IMG/VR virus record: IMGVR_UViG_3300009128_000003
Span: 51,051 to 115,050 of that record
Direction: 5' to 3' (one strand)
Length of the DNA: 64,000 nt
Source: a virus
Shown: piece after piece, positions 1 to 8,733 of the stretch
Numbering within the stretch: the first letter of the stretch is position 1
Layout of the letters: the number at the start of each line of letters is the position of its first letter
Program-made: the position numbers and the translations under genes
The notes under the pieces: model-generated
Seen by the model: only the letters and a program-made list of their open reading frames with translations
Database searches by the model: none
What the model was told of the DNA's origin: nothing

Positions 1-340
1 TAGCATCGGGATCGGTTGTGCTGGATTCGGCGGCAGTCTTGGTGCACCAGTGGCTAAAGCCGTTCGAAAACGTGATCCCAGTCGGAAACGCAAAACTCAT
101 TTTTGTTGAAGCTGGAACCATCAACACCAATCCGGCTGCTGTAGTGCCTGCTGTCGCATCAGTCACGTCCGCCATCTTAAAATACACGACAAAAGCATTT
201 CCTGTGTTATCGACCTCGACCATATAAAGTATGCCGGAGTCACCGGTGGTGTTGTCTGCAGCGGTACCGTCTGCATCGCTATCGTAAACGAGCTTAGTTC
301 CGATGGGATTTACTTGAGTGCTAACTGTGACAGTAGACAT
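1..340 (-). CDS. Small putative virion protein, C-terminus cut by window edge
   Basis: An open minus-strand frame starts at ATG 340 and runs without a stop to the window edge, giving at least 113 residues. The start is preceded by an AGGAGC ribosome-binding site at 8-base spacing. The protein is rich in Thr, Ala, Gly and Asp with beta-type stretches such as ILYMVEVDNTGN and FVVYFKM, a style common in small phage decoration or fibre proteins, but I do not recognise a family. It lies directly after the major capsid gene, separated by a strong terminator and a late-promoter-like element, so it is probably transcribed separately and late. Function is inferred only from position. Confidence 0.65.
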   Translation of the reverse strand, partial: MSTVTVSTQVNPIGTKLVYDSDADGTAADNTTGDSGILYMVEVDNTGNAFVVYFKMADVTDATAGTTAAGLVLMVPASTKMSFAFPTGITFSNGFSHWCTKTAAESSTTDPDA

Positions 341-366
341 AATGAATGCTCCTTTGAGTTGTTATA

Positions 367-376
367 ATATATAGTC
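367..376 (-). promoter_or_regulatory. Candidate late promoter element
   Basis: The coding strand reads GACTATATAT about 27 bases before ATG 340 and just downstream of the terminator at 387-417. It is a variant of the ACTATTTAT element found before many structural genes here. Position between a terminator and a gene start supports a promoter role; the match is imperfect. Confidence 0.4.
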
Positions 377-386
377 TCTTGAAAGC

Positions 387-417
387 AAAAAACCCGCCCT
401 CCGAAGAGAGCGGGTTT
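387..417 (-). terminator. Intrinsic terminator after the major capsid gene
   Basis: On the minus strand a stem of about 11 base pairs (AACCCGCTCTC paired with GAGGGCGGGTT, one G-U pair) is closed by a TTCG tetraloop and runs straight into six T residues. It follows the capsid stop codon by about 20 bases, as expected for a very highly expressed gene. Confidence 0.9.
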
Positions 418-438
418 CTTTTAAGCAATTACCAGTGT

Positions 439-2244
439 TTAGCTAGTAGCGCCTGCCTCACCGAGGAGTCCGCGGACGATAACAAGACCGTACATATCAG
501 GACGCACCATCTTCTTAGCGTAGCGCGTCATGACTCCCTTGCGGGGCACGAAGTCTTCGGGTCCGAAGATTGTGGGTGTAGTTTGCAGCGGCACGTACGG
601 AGCGTACACATATCCACTTTCAAGGAAAGAGGATCCGCGACGTCCAACGAGGACCACGTTGCGAAGGAAGTACGGGTCAACAATGACATCGAACTTCTTG
701 CTCAGTGAACCAACGTTTACAGCACCGACGCTACCCTTCTCATCATCATGAGTGACGTTAGCACGGAAGCCAGCGGTGAACTCAAGAATGTTGGCAACTT
801 CAGGTCCGCAGACGAGGAAGTTAGCGCCACCACGCAGAGTCTTGCGATGGATTTGTGCAGACACATCATTGATGGTCTCGATAAGGGTCTCATACCACTC
901 GGAAACAGTACCGGTGAAGTCGGGAGCCGCAGAAGCAGCACCGATCTCAGTACCAGTTACCTTGTTGAGGAACAAGCCGGGGGAACGCGACCAGTAGTAG
1001 GTAGCACCCTTAGCACCGTTCACAAGGTCACCGAGGATCTCACGGTCGATCTCAAGAGCAACTTGCTCAGAGAGAATCGAGGTAAGCTCGACCTCAGCAT
1101 CAAGGTTGTGATAGGCGTTAAGGTCTTGACCTAACTCCGGAGTCCACTTAGCCTTGAGCTTCTTGGTTTGCGCTGTGACAGCCACAGAGTCGACCTTGAT
1201 GTCGATTTCTGGGATGGCAGCGTTACCTTCGAGCCCCCATGCAGTAGCACCCTCGATTGCACCGAGAGGACCAGCCGCTTGGAATCTATCAACGATAGGA
1301 CCAGAAGCGGACATATACGGACCAGAAAGACTCGTTGCCTTCTGTGCGGCAGTCGTCAGGAAGATCTGGTTAACATAAGTTGCGCTATCTTCTGCAGACT
1401 TGCTCAAGGTTGTCAAACGACGAGCCTGTTGGCAATTATCTGCCGTGATGGTTGTGGATGTTGCAAAGACGTTATCCAACTGCTCGATGGAAGACGAGAG
1501 AGCCGCGAGGTTGTCAAAGTCAAATGTACCAACCGTCGGAGACGATGCAGTAAGATGATCCTTGTTAACCGTAACACGAACAACCCATGTTGCCGTAGCA
1601 GTACTTGAGGATAGAGTCAGAACATCCGGATCAAATCCGATCTTCTTCTTTTGAAGCTCGGAAGAGCCAGTGACACCCCAAACTTCGACCCACTGGGTCG
1701 CGAGACCAAAGGCTCCTGTCGGAGATGCATATGCATAACCGCGAGCACCAACCGTCCGTGCACCACCGAGGTCACCCTCGATAGAGCCAAGCAGATCGAT
1801 ACCACCAGTCACTTGCATACCAACTTCGTCAGAACCGTAAATTGACTTGTTGCCAATATTACCCATTCTCTTCGCGTCCTCGTCTGAAGCACCGGCAATA
1901 TCCGGTGAGAACACGAAGTCGAGGAAGAAGATGAGACCGCTTGGCAGACTCATCGGCTGAACACTAACGAGATCGTTTGCGATCAGCCCTGCGAAAACAC
2001 GCCGAACGATGGGGAATGCGACGGCAGCAAAGCCCTCAACATCTCCAGCACTCATGCTACTACTCTCGCGTAGAAGCTCTTTCGCTTGATTTTCAAGCAA
2101 ACGAGCCATTGAATTTTTTTGTCGGTCATTTCCAAGTCCTTCGAGAAGACCTGTGCGCTCCCACTTTGACATCAAAGCGTGACCTTCAGCGCGCATATCA
2201 CGGTTAACAACTCCTTCGGTTAACCGTTCAACAATACCAGCCAT
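439..2244 (-). CDS. Major capsid protein, T4 gp23-like
   Basis: A 601-residue protein that should form the hexamers of the head shell. The N-terminal third carries the gp23 hallmarks: KWERTGLLEGL near residue 27, a LLENQAKELL segment near 50, and the block FPIVRRVFAGLIANDLV followed by SVQPMSLPSGLIFFLDF at about 77-112. In T4 the precursor loses about 65 N-terminal residues to the gp21 protease; LRESS near residue 58 has a suitable L-x-E site but the exact cut is not known here. The gene follows the scaffold gene as in T4 (22 then 23), has a GGAGGT ribosome-binding site, and ends at a strong terminator. Length fits gp23-type proteins. Confidence 0.95.
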   Translation of the reverse strand: MAGIVERLTEGVVNRDMRAEGHALMSKWERTGLLEGLGNDRQKNSMARLLENQAKELLRESSSMSAGDVEGFAAVAFPIVRRVFAGLIANDLVSVQPMSLPSGLIFFLDFVFSPDIAGASDEDAKRMGNIGNKSIYGSDEVGMQVTGGIDLLGSIEGDLGGARTVGARGYAYASPTGAFGLATQWVEVWGVTGSSELQKKKIGFDPDVLTLSSSTATATWVVRVTVNKDHLTASSPTVGTFDFDNLAALSSSIEQLDNVFATSTTITADNCQQARRLTTLSKSAEDSATYVNQIFLTTAAQKATSLSGPYMSASGPIVDRFQAAGPLGAIEGATAWGLEGNAAIPEIDIKVDSVAVTAQTKKLKAKWTPELGQDLNAYHNLDAEVELTSILSEQVALEIDREILGDLVNGAKGATYYWSRSPGLFLNKVTGTEIGAASAAPDFTGTVSEWYETLIETINDVSAQIHRKTLRGGANFLVCGPEVANILEFTAGFRANVTHDDEKGSVGAVNVGSLSKKFDVIVDPYFLRNVVLVGRRGSSFLESGYVYAPYVPLQTTPTIFGPEDFVPRKGVMTRYAKKMVRPDMYGLVIVRGLLGEAGATS

Positions 2245-2275
2245 TTTTAATACCTCCTATTTATATGTATTTGCA

Positions 2276-3421
2276 TCATTTGATGCCAGCTAGCCTCTTC
2301 ATCCTTTCATTGAAAGGATCCGAGGGCGTGCTCTCTTGACGAGTTGCACGCAAAACAGAAGTCCGACGACCGATTGCTTCGCTCAGTGATTGTGGGCTTC
2401 GCTTAGGCTTAGCCTCCACTGTGCTTTCAAGCGTGTGGTATATTGTCTTCGCTTCTGCTACTGAACCAGCGTTTGAAATCGCTTCGGCAATCTTAGTTTT
2501 CTGCCGCTCATTTAGGGAGGTATTTCTTAGCACACGGTTCGTATATAACAAGCGAGCGTTAGAAAGATTCACATCTTGTAAATTTTCCTTAAGCTCGTTA
2601 AATGCTTGCTTATATTGTGAGTTTTGCTCGTTGAGTTGGTTATTTTCGAAAACCAACTCTTCTTGAGCCTTCTTCAAATCTTTTAATTCTTCTTCCATAT
2701 CAGTGGAACGTCGATGGGCTAATGCTTTTTCCATTTCCCACTTCACACTGTCAGAGGAGCGACCAGCCCAGCCGGCAAGTTCTGCTCCCATATCTACTGT
2801 AAGCTTTTCCACGATGGCATCGATGAGTTCGTCGTTTCCAACACCCTCTTCAAATGCGCCTTTCTGGGCAGCATCGGTGGCGTTGACGGCTGCGGCACTG
2901 CCTGCGAGGGCGGCGGCACTATCATCATCGTCATCTTCTTCTTCATCGGCTTCTTCGCCGGCGAAAGAACCAGAGTCTTCAACTTCTTGAAGCTCCTCTT
3001 CTTCCTCTTCAAACAAGGCAGCGAGTTCTTCTTCATTGATCTCCACCTCTTCTTGCTCTTCTAATTCGTTTTCTAATGCCTTGACAGCTTCTTGTAGTGC
3101 ATCAAGATCGATGTTTACTGGAACTTCCTCTCCTTCTGTCGGAAGACCGGGAGGAATTTCCCCTTCCTCCTCATTAAGGTTGTCTGTTGCGGCAAGCGGG
3201 ATGTTGGCGGCTACTTCTTCTGTGGAACCTGCTGGTTCTCCCCCAAGCGCTGGCTCTTCTGCTCCTAGATCGGCAGCCAGCTCATCTTGTTCTAAAAGTT
3301 GTTCGAGAGTTTCTCGGACTTCGCTCGAATACTTCTCAATGATAGCAGTCTCGGCGTTTTTCAAGGCGGAATCACGTAGCGCTTTGGCGTCGACGATAGC
3401 TTCCTTAAGTAAATTTGACAT
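2276..3421 (-). CDS. Prohead scaffold / core protein (gp22-like position)
   Basis: A 381-residue, very acidic protein with long Glu-rich stretches at about 70-170 and a predicted coiled coil at about 225-290. Composition, length and position immediately before the capsid gene match a T4 gp22-type scaffold that assembles the prohead core and is degraded by the prohead protease. Identification rests on position and composition, not on a conserved motif. The last residues are ERMKRLAGIK, a tail almost shared with the 826-residue protein at 10610-13090 (ERWKTLAGIK); in scaffolds the C-terminus often binds the capsid protein. A late-promoter-like element lies 31 bases before the start, and CTCCT on the plus strand marks the ribosome-binding site. 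Confidence 0.85.
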   Translation of the reverse strand: MSNLLKEAIVDAKALRDSALKNAETAIIEKYSSEVRETLEQLLEQDELAADLGAEEPALGGEPAGSTEEVAANIPLAATDNLNEEEGEIPPGLPTEGEEVPVNIDLDALQEAVKALENELEEQEEVEINEEELAALFEEEEEELQEVEDSGSFAGEEADEEEDDDDDSAAALAGSAAAVNATDAAQKGAFEEGVGNDELIDAIVEKLTVDMGAELAGWAGRSSDSVKWEMEKALAHRRSTDMEEELKDLKKAQEELVFENNQLNEQNSQYKQAFNELKENLQDVNLSNARLLYTNRVLRNTSLNERQKTKIAEAISNAGSVAEAKTIYHTLESTVEAKPKRSPQSLSEAIGRRTSVLRATRQESTPSDPFNERMKRLAGIK

Positions 3422-3452
3422 TCAGTATGCTCCTAAAAGGCAATTGTTCAAA

Positions 3453-3462
3453 ATAAATAGTC
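3453..3462 (-). promoter_or_regulatory. Candidate late promoter element
   Basis: The coding strand reads GACTATTTAT 31 bases upstream of the scaffold ATG, in the 116-base gap after the beta-propeller gene. This gap has no convincing terminator. It is one of the cleanest copies of the recurrent element. Confidence 0.5.
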
Positions 3463-3537
3463 AGTAGGGTACTAAAAACCCATTTTTAATGATATGCGCG
3501 CGGCGTACTAATTGCCACAGTAGTTTATTCGTCTATA

Positions 3538-4545
3538 TTAAAAAGGCTTCACCTTATTGTAGTCTATCACAAGAACTTCTTCCGCGGAGGTGTGTCGCAG
3601 TGTCCACGACTCGCCGTTGTCGGTTGATGTGTGGACTTTGTTGTCTTTACCTCCGCATACAATTGTTGTTCCATCTGACGCTAATGCCATAATTTGACCA
3701 GCGCTCGGGGTGGCCACATCGGTGGTGGTCCACGATGCGCAGTTGTCTGTTGACAGGTATGGCTGATTGCCGAAGTTGGCAGTCATCCACGTATCTCCGG
3801 AGATATGGCAGATTGCCCACATTTGTTCAGAGATGCCCGTTACGGCGCTCCAAGTATCTGTTGTATCGCTATTCGCAATCGAAGTTATACGGTAGGAGGT
3901 GGTACCATGACCGGTCATAAACCATACTCCGTTGTTATACTCGATGCCGTTCGCTCGCGTGGCGGTAGATTCGTACCAATTTAAGCCGTCATCCCATGAT
4001 TTAAGAACCTTTACTGTGCCCCCAAGCAGCCAAGTTCCTGCACCGTCAGTTGCCAAGCAGAGCATCAGACCGGCGCCAGAAGCCACTGCGGTAATCTTGG
4101 TCCAGCTGTCGCCGCCATCAGTTGATCTAAACACATCATTACCTGTTCCGGCAATCCAAGTCCCGGTGGCGCCATATTCGACTGTTCGAGCCAAATCGCT
4201 GGTGCCGGAGAAATCGATTGATGACCAAGAACCGGAGTTTGTAGGGTCTGCTGAGTACCTGAGTTCCGGGTTTGTATTGGTAGCAATAATCCAACGCGGA
4301 CCATCGGAGTCGTCCTTTCCAAAAGATATGTCCCAGTAATCCGACGTTTCTCCGGCTGGGCTTTCATACTCAGTCCAACTTTCAGCATCTGATGAATACA
4401 TTACACGACCGTCTCTTCCAACTCCGGTCCACAATGGGACGTGGGCGCTGGCGCCATTGATACTTTGAATGGAATTCGCGGCAACATCGTTCACCGATGC
4501 AATATTGTCATCATCAGTCCCGTTTACTGATGTGTAATTAGCCAT
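3538..4545 (-). CDS. Asp-box (BNR-repeat) beta-propeller protein, putative fibre tip
   Basis: A 335-residue protein built of repeated Asp-box-like units: SSDAESWTEY, YSADPTNSGSW, STDGGDSWTKI, SWDDGLNWYES, STDNCASWTT and STDNGESWTL. The S-x-D-x-G-x-x-W pattern repeated five or six times is characteristic of sialidase-type or photosystem-assembly-type beta-propellers. In phages such domains occur on fibres and receptor-binding proteins; an enzymatic role cannot be claimed because I did not find a catalytic triad. It overlaps the stop of the preceding fibre gene through TAATG, so the two are translationally linked and probably act in the same fibre. Expected location is the virion surface (inference). 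Confidence 0.7.
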   Translation of the reverse strand: MANYTSVNGTDDDNIASVNDVAANSIQSINGASAHVPLWTGVGRDGRVMYSSDAESWTEYESPAGETSDYWDISFGKDDSDGPRWIIATNTNPELRYSADPTNSGSWSSIDFSGTSDLARTVEYGATGTWIAGTGNDVFRSTDGGDSWTKITAVASGAGLMLCLATDGAGTWLLGGTVKVLKSWDDGLNWYESTATRANGIEYNNGVWFMTGHGTTSYRITSIANSDTTDTWSAVTGISEQMWAICHISGDTWMTANFGNQPYLSTDNCASWTTTDVATPSAGQIMALASDGTTIVCGGKDNKVHTSTDNGESWTLRHTSAEEVLVIDYNKVKPF

Positions 4546-6296
4546 TAAACAATTACCAGATAATCCGGGCTCGGATTAAAATATATCACATTTGCTGTGG
4601 TTGTGCAGGTGCCAATGACCCTTAGCGATTCTCCCGACCCTGACGGGCGGTCGGTGGTAATCCCTCCGCTAGCAGTCAAGTATAACGTTGTTCCAATTGC
4701 AAACCCTCCCGATAAATATGTGTGGGCATCAAAAAATCCACGAATTAACATTCCATCGGATGCGGGAGATGTTCCCAGAGCCACTCCTATCATTCCAAGA
4801 CCGCCAGATGCGGCGATCATAATGCTTGTTTCTTCCCAGTCGCCACTAGAGTGGAGATAATAGGTCTTACCTTTAACTGTCGTTCCTCCACCAAAGAGGA
4901 CTATTTCGCCGGTGCCCGCATCGTTAGCCAAAGAAGTTGGATTGTGTCGGATGGTTAACCCAGCCCCATCGAACGTCAAACCCGACTCACCATTAATGGA
5001 TCCGGAACCGGCAGATGTTAACACATAGTTATCGGTGGCGTTCGTATAAGTTGATATGAGTCCACCGCCGCCGGCTACATTAGTAAGGTGTCTCCCGTCG
5101 CCATAGAAATATGACGCGCTGACTGAAAGTGAGCAACTGAGGGGGACTGATGCCGTGAGCGCAGTTCTACCCCCATCTAAAGCGAAGTAGGTGGTTGAAA
5201 CTCCGCCGGGCTTTGCTTTAAGTTCAAGGTCTCCACCGGTGGCGTCTTGTGCCATAATAAAATTTCCACCGGAGCCGAGCTTAACATATGATTTGGCGAC
5301 GCCGGCGGTTCCAAATCTCACAAACGCGTCCGAACTACCGCCGCCATCCACAAACACCGTGGTGCCTCCGGCGCCGTTAACGTGTAAATCATAACTTGGG
5401 TCGTTGGTGTTGATGCCTACGTTGCCTGTGATATATGCGCCGGCGCTGGCGGTTAGTTTATTCGTTTTAATCTCGCCAGAGCCCGTATAGTCCATTGCTA
5501 TAATGCGATAACCAGAACCACTGAGGTCTGAGCCATCGAAGGTGAGTGCAGAACCATTCACTGTATTGGATGTGGCGGCGCCCACTACTATTTTGTATTG
5601 TCCAGCGCTACTGTATGTTGTAATGGGACTAAATGTAAGGTTGCTTTGTAGGTACGTCGCCAACGTTCCCACGGTCATGCTTCGGAGTGCGGGCGCTGAT
5701 GGGTTTGCGCCGGCGACGTCTTGTACAAAGAGCTTATCGCCAGTTGCCAATGATTGACCGTTATTAGAGATATCATATGTAGTCGTGGCATCAAGCATCA
5801 ATGTGGTGGCGTTAAAGTTTAAACCACCGTATGTGTCTAGACTTGGTTTAATTCCTCCGGCATTTACCACAATGCCGGCGCCGCCTGATACAGCGAGGAC
5901 GCCACTATCAGACCGCAGCCCATCTCCAAACTTAATGCTCGATGCGCTGATGGTTGTCGTAAAGCGATCTCCGCGCAGGGCGGTTAGCCCGGCGCCTGAG
6001 CCTGTGAATGCGCCCGTGAGGGTTGTGCCGTTAAAGGTAAGGTTGGCGCTACCCTCTAACCCCGAAGCTCCATTAAAAAACGAAACACGAGTGGCTGATG
6101 CGTTCGTAACACTATTGACCACGGGCGCTGTTATTTGGTTGCCCGCCCCGTCATATAAAGCCACACTCGATGTAATTGCACTAGTAAAAGTTTTAACTCC
6201 GCCTATGCTTTGTGCTGTGGTTTGATCCACTGTGTTTTCTAGGGAGCCGTTGTCTCCCGTAAATTCAACGTTGCCTTTTAAAATATTGTAAGCCAT
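4545..6296 (-). CDS. Fibre-like virion protein, 583 residues
   Basis: A Gly-, Ser-, Thr- and Ala-rich beta-repeat protein of the kind that forms trimeric phage fibres. It contains ASYFYGDGRHLTNVAGG near residue 400, a motif shared with the 7985-8710 protein (SYFYGDGSQLTGI), plus DLHVNGAGGTTVFVDG and similar short beta repeats. The C-terminal part (about 520-583) resembles the end domains of other phage fibres, with SLRVIGTCTT near the end. It has its own late-promoter-like element 24 bases upstream and lies just downstream of a terminator, so it and the beta-propeller gene form an insulated unit. Receptor binding is plausible but inferred. Confidence 0.75.
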   Translation of the reverse strand: MAYNILKGNVEFTGDNGSLENTVDQTTAQSIGGVKTFTSAITSSVALYDGAGNQITAPVVNSVTNASATRVSFFNGASGLEGSANLTFNGTTLTGAFTGSGAGLTALRGDRFTTTISASSIKFGDGLRSDSGVLAVSGGAGIVVNAGGIKPSLDTYGGLNFNATTLMLDATTTYDISNNGQSLATGDKLFVQDVAGANPSAPALRSMTVGTLATYLQSNLTFSPITTYSSAGQYKIVVGAATSNTVNGSALTFDGSDLSGSGYRIIAMDYTGSGEIKTNKLTASAGAYITGNVGINTNDPSYDLHVNGAGGTTVFVDGGGSSDAFVRFGTAGVAKSYVKLGSGGNFIMAQDATGGDLELKAKPGGVSTTYFALDGGRTALTASVPLSCSLSVSASYFYGDGRHLTNVAGGGGLISTYTNATDNYVLTSAGSGSINGESGLTFDGAGLTIRHNPTSLANDAGTGEIVLFGGGTTVKGKTYYLHSSGDWEETSIMIAASGGLGMIGVALGTSPASDGMLIRGFFDAHTYLSGGFAIGTTLYLTASGGITTDRPSGSGESLRVIGTCTTTANVIYFNPSPDYLVIV

Positions 6297-6317
6297 TCAG
6301 ATATTGTTCCTTGGTGT

Positions 6318-6334
6318 CTATAAATAGATAGTCC
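6318..6334 (-). promoter_or_regulatory. Candidate late promoter element
   Basis: The coding strand reads GGACTATCTATTTATAG about 22-38 bases before ATG 6296, downstream of the terminator at 6382-6414. A second related sequence, GACTACTTATAG, lies at about 6368-6379. The terminator-then-element arrangement is strong positional support for a promoter. Confidence 0.5.
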
Positions 6335-6381
6335 GTTTCTTTGCGAGACCTCCATTTAAAACTCATCTATAAGTAGTCTCC

Positions 6382-6414
6382 AAAAAAGAGGACGCCCCCA
6401 CAAGGAGGGCGCCC
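6382..6414 (-). terminator. Intrinsic terminator after the 469-residue fibre gene
   Basis: On the minus strand GGGCGCCCTC pairs with GGGGCGTCC with two wobble pairs around a short loop and is followed by TCTTTTTT. It lies about 40 bases after the stop codon at 6454. Confidence 0.85.
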
Positions 6415-6453
6415 AATATAGAAGATAAATCTTCCGGATTGCAAAAGCAAATC

Positions 6454-7863
6454 CTAGTAGACTGACCAGCGGTTAGTAGCAACGTACACAAGCGAAACAG
6501 AACCACTAGGTGATTCAAGAAGAAGCGATGCTTGTCCATCAATCATCTGGCTACCTGCGCCAGCAATAGTGAGAGCATACGCGCTATCATCTTTCTTGAC
6601 ACGAACAACATCCGAGATGTCCGGAGAAGCTGGAAGCGTCCAAGTGCGAGCTTGGCTAAGAGAAGCAGTAGCAACATTGAAACCTTCTTGCAAAGTAACA
6701 GCAGCATTACCCCATCGGATAACCCCGGTAGCAGCGTCAGTTGTTAACTTACCGGAATCGACCTTCAGACCAGCGCCGGCGATATCGCCAAGATATACAC
6801 TGTTGAGCATGCGCTTCATCGACTTCGAGCCAGCGTCATAATAGAAAAGACTATCAGAAGCTTCCGCGAAATCAGCGTCATCAGCCAAACCGTAGAATCT
6901 AACTGTAGATCCACTGAATGTGGTGGCACCATTGTTACGCCCGAGAGTCGTAGCTCCGACGACAGTCAAGGTGCTAGAAGCAGACAAGCTTGTAGCCTTG
7001 ACACCAGCGTTAGCAGTCAGAATACCGTGAGCGATAACAGTACCATTGACTGTAGCGTTATCAGCGATATTCAAATCGCCAGAAGCCGAAAGTGAGGTGA
7101 ACTGACCAGAAGACTGCGAAGCAACACCGATAGTCATCCCATCGATAGAGCCGCCGTTAAGATCGGCAGTCGTGACCGAACCGAGGTCCGCACAAGTGCG
7201 AGTAGTAGCCGTCCAGTTAGAACCGAACGAGAAGCTAGCACCATCAGCAGAAATGCTATCGAGAGCAATGTCACCAACGTTTGTGATGTTTGCATCACCC
7301 ATTGAGGCACCACCGTGAGCAGTGAGCAACCCATACACACCAGCAGTACCATTCACAGTTGCGTTATCCGCAATGTTCAAGTCGCCAGAAGCCGAAAGTG
7401 AGGTGAACTGACCAGAAGACTGCACAGCAGCACCAATGGTTGCGGCATCGACAGAACCGCCATTGATGTCGACAGTCGTGACCTCACCAAGGTTCGCACA
7501 AACGCGACCAGCAGCCGTCCAGTTAGAACCGAACGAGAAGCTAGCACCGTCGGCGGAGATAGTATCAAGTGCGATATCGCCAACGTTTGTGATGTTTTTG
7601 TCGTTGAACGACGTAGCACCGAGGCTGGAACCATCAGTAGTAGCTGCGATAGTGCTGCCGAAAACTGCGGCGCCGCTTACGTTAAGCGTGCTCTTGAGGT
7701 GGGCTGAACCCACAAGGCGCAAGTTACCAGAACCAGAGACGAGACCGTTGTCGCGGTTAACGCTAAAGCGTAAAGAACCTTCGTCGTCAGAAACCTCCAG
7801 TGTGCCTTCTTGCACAAGGGCGCCGCTCATAATTGCGTCGCCTAATTGAAATTTATAAGCCAT
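6454..7863 (-). CDS. Fibre-like virion protein with tandem repeat, 469 residues
   Basis: A Gly-, Ala- and Ser-rich fibre-type protein. Residues roughly 85-275 contain two copies of a 102-residue unit (GDIALDTISADGASF... and GDIALDSISADGASF...), reflecting a 306-base tandem duplication in the DNA. The last 70 residues form a small domain with the pattern VRVKKDDS...ITIAG...MIDGQASLLLESP...W, shared in outline with the two next genes (7985-8710 and 8734-9450), so the three proteins are C-terminal paralogues. Such end domains usually fold the trimer tip. The start ATG follows a GGAGGG ribosome-binding site. It is followed by a terminator. A role in host contact is inferred. Confidence 0.75.
   Translation of the reverse strand: MAYKFQLGDAIMSGALVQEGTLEVSDDEGSLRFSVNRDNGLVSGSGNLRLVGSAHLKSTLNVSGAAVFGSTIAATTDGSSLGATSFNDKNITNVGDIALDTISADGASFSFGSNWTAAGRVCANLGEVTTVDINGGSVDAATIGAAVQSSGQFTSLSASGDLNIADNATVNGTAGVYGLLTAHGGASMGDANITNVGDIALDSISADGASFSFGSNWTATTRTCADLGSVTTADLNGGSIDGMTIGVASQSSGQFTSLSASGDLNIADNATVNGTVIAHGILTANAGVKATSLSASSTLTVVGATTLGRNNGATTFSGSTVRFYGLADDADFAEASDSLFYYDAGSKSMKRMLNSVYLGDIAGAGLKVDSGKLTTDAATGVIRWGNAAVTLQEGFNVATASLSQARTWTLPASPDISDVVRVKKDDSAYALTIAGAGSQMIDGQASLLLESPSGSVSLVYVATNRWSVY
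7040..7603 (-). repeat. 306-base tandem duplication inside a fibre gene
   Basis: Two diverged copies, about 7040-7297 and 7346-7603, share long near-identical blocks such as AGCCGAAAGTGAGGTGAACT and CCGTCCAGTTAGAACCGAAC at a constant offset of 306 bases, keeping the reading frame (102 residues). Differences are mostly at third codon positions, so the duplication is not recent. Confidence 0.85.
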
Positions 7864-7930
7864 GTTTAAAAACCCTCCAAATTATAGTTTTATAATAGCA
7901 TTGAATAAGATACACTTATCCAATTTTGAT

Positions 7931-7948
7931 CGCCGGATTCCTCCGACG
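7931..7948 (-). other. Short GNRA-type hairpin in intergenic spacer
   Basis: In the 121-base gap between two fibre genes the minus strand can form a 7-base-pair stem (CGTCGGA with TCCGGCG) closed by a GGAA tetraloop. There is no following T tract, so it is a poor intrinsic terminator. It could be an mRNA processing or stabilising structure. The rest of the gap shows no gene. Confidence 0.35.
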
Positions 7949-7984
7949 GTCGCTTATAATTAGAGTGACGGGCACGATAAATTC

Positions 7985-8710
7985 TCAGCAAATAAAGTAT
8001 TTGTTCGAGCCGTTACAATAAAGCTGAACAGATGCATAGGGTGACTCCAAAACTATCGAATTTTTACCATCGATTGTTTCGGCGCCAGACGCTAAAATGG
8101 TGATGTTGTTGCTATTGGCAGCACCGCCTTCATCTTTTACAACGTACGTTTGACCATCCAACAGGAGCGATGCGCTTGGTAGTCTAATATCGACGACATT
8201 GTTTGTTGTGTCTACGCCGATATAATAAGTCTTAGTGGAAGCAGTAAGGGTGGCAGCTGTGGATACGCGGGCGAATTGAAGTCCTCCTGCTACTGCCAGC
8301 CTGTCGCTCTCAAACCGCAATCCGAAAGAGCCTGTTAAATTTCCGCTAGCATTTTTAAACTGAACCGAATAATTGGGACCAACAGGGTTAGCATTGCTGA
8401 TTCCGGTTAGCTGGCTTCCATCTCCGTAAAAGTACGAACCGGAGACTGGTGCACTAGCGCTCAACCCTCCAACGATCCCCATGAGTGAGCCGTTAAATGT
8501 GAGATTCGTCTCACAATTTAAAGCATTGGCGTCTCCACCTACATTTGTAATGATGCCATTGTCAGTGGCGTTCTGCACGCGGGGGACATTAATGATCGAT
8601 TGACCATCAGAGGTACTAAGGTTACCCGATAGAATATTCGTGCCGGCATTGAGACCCGGACCAAAATAGCTTGGGGCGATTACGGTGCCCGTCAGTGAAT
8701 TATGAGCCAT
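7985..8710 (-). CDS. Small fibre-like virion protein, 241 residues
   Basis: A fibre-type protein with the SYFYGDGSQLTGI motif near residue 95, shared with the 583-residue fibre protein, and a C-terminal domain (about 165-241) with DGQTYVVKDEGG, TILASGAETIDG and a terminal NGSNKYFIC strand. The same C-terminal pattern ends the neighbouring 8734-9450 protein and, more loosely, the 6454-7863 protein. It is separated from the next fibre gene upstream by 23 bases with an AGGAGG-like ribosome-binding site, so it is cotranscribed. It probably forms a distinct fibre or fibre segment; receptor specificity cannot be read from the sequence. Confidence 0.7.
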   Translation of the reverse strand: MAHNSLTGTVIAPSYFGPGLNAGTNILSGNLSTSDGQSIINVPRVQNATDNGIITNVGGDANALNCETNLTFNGSLMGIVGGLSASAPVSGSYFYGDGSQLTGISNANPVGPNYSVQFKNASGNLTGSFGLRFESDRLAVAGGLQFARVSTAATLTASTKTYYIGVDTTNNVVDIRLPSASLLLDGQTYVVKDEGGAANSNNITILASGAETIDGKNSIVLESPYASVQLYCNGSNKYFIC

Positions 8711-8733
8711 TTACAGGTGCCTCCTAAAACTAA

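Noticed and set aside
439-2244. Plus-strand frames over the capsid gene (for example 748-1134)
   Set aside because: They are shadows of a highly conserved minus-strand capsid gene.
2258-2265. Exact TATAAATA on the coding strand 14 bases before the capsid ATG
   Set aside because: It matches the T4 late promoter but would leave almost no leader and would overlap the ribosome-binding site; likely coincidental in an AT-rich spacer. It is kept only as a caution for the proposed late element.
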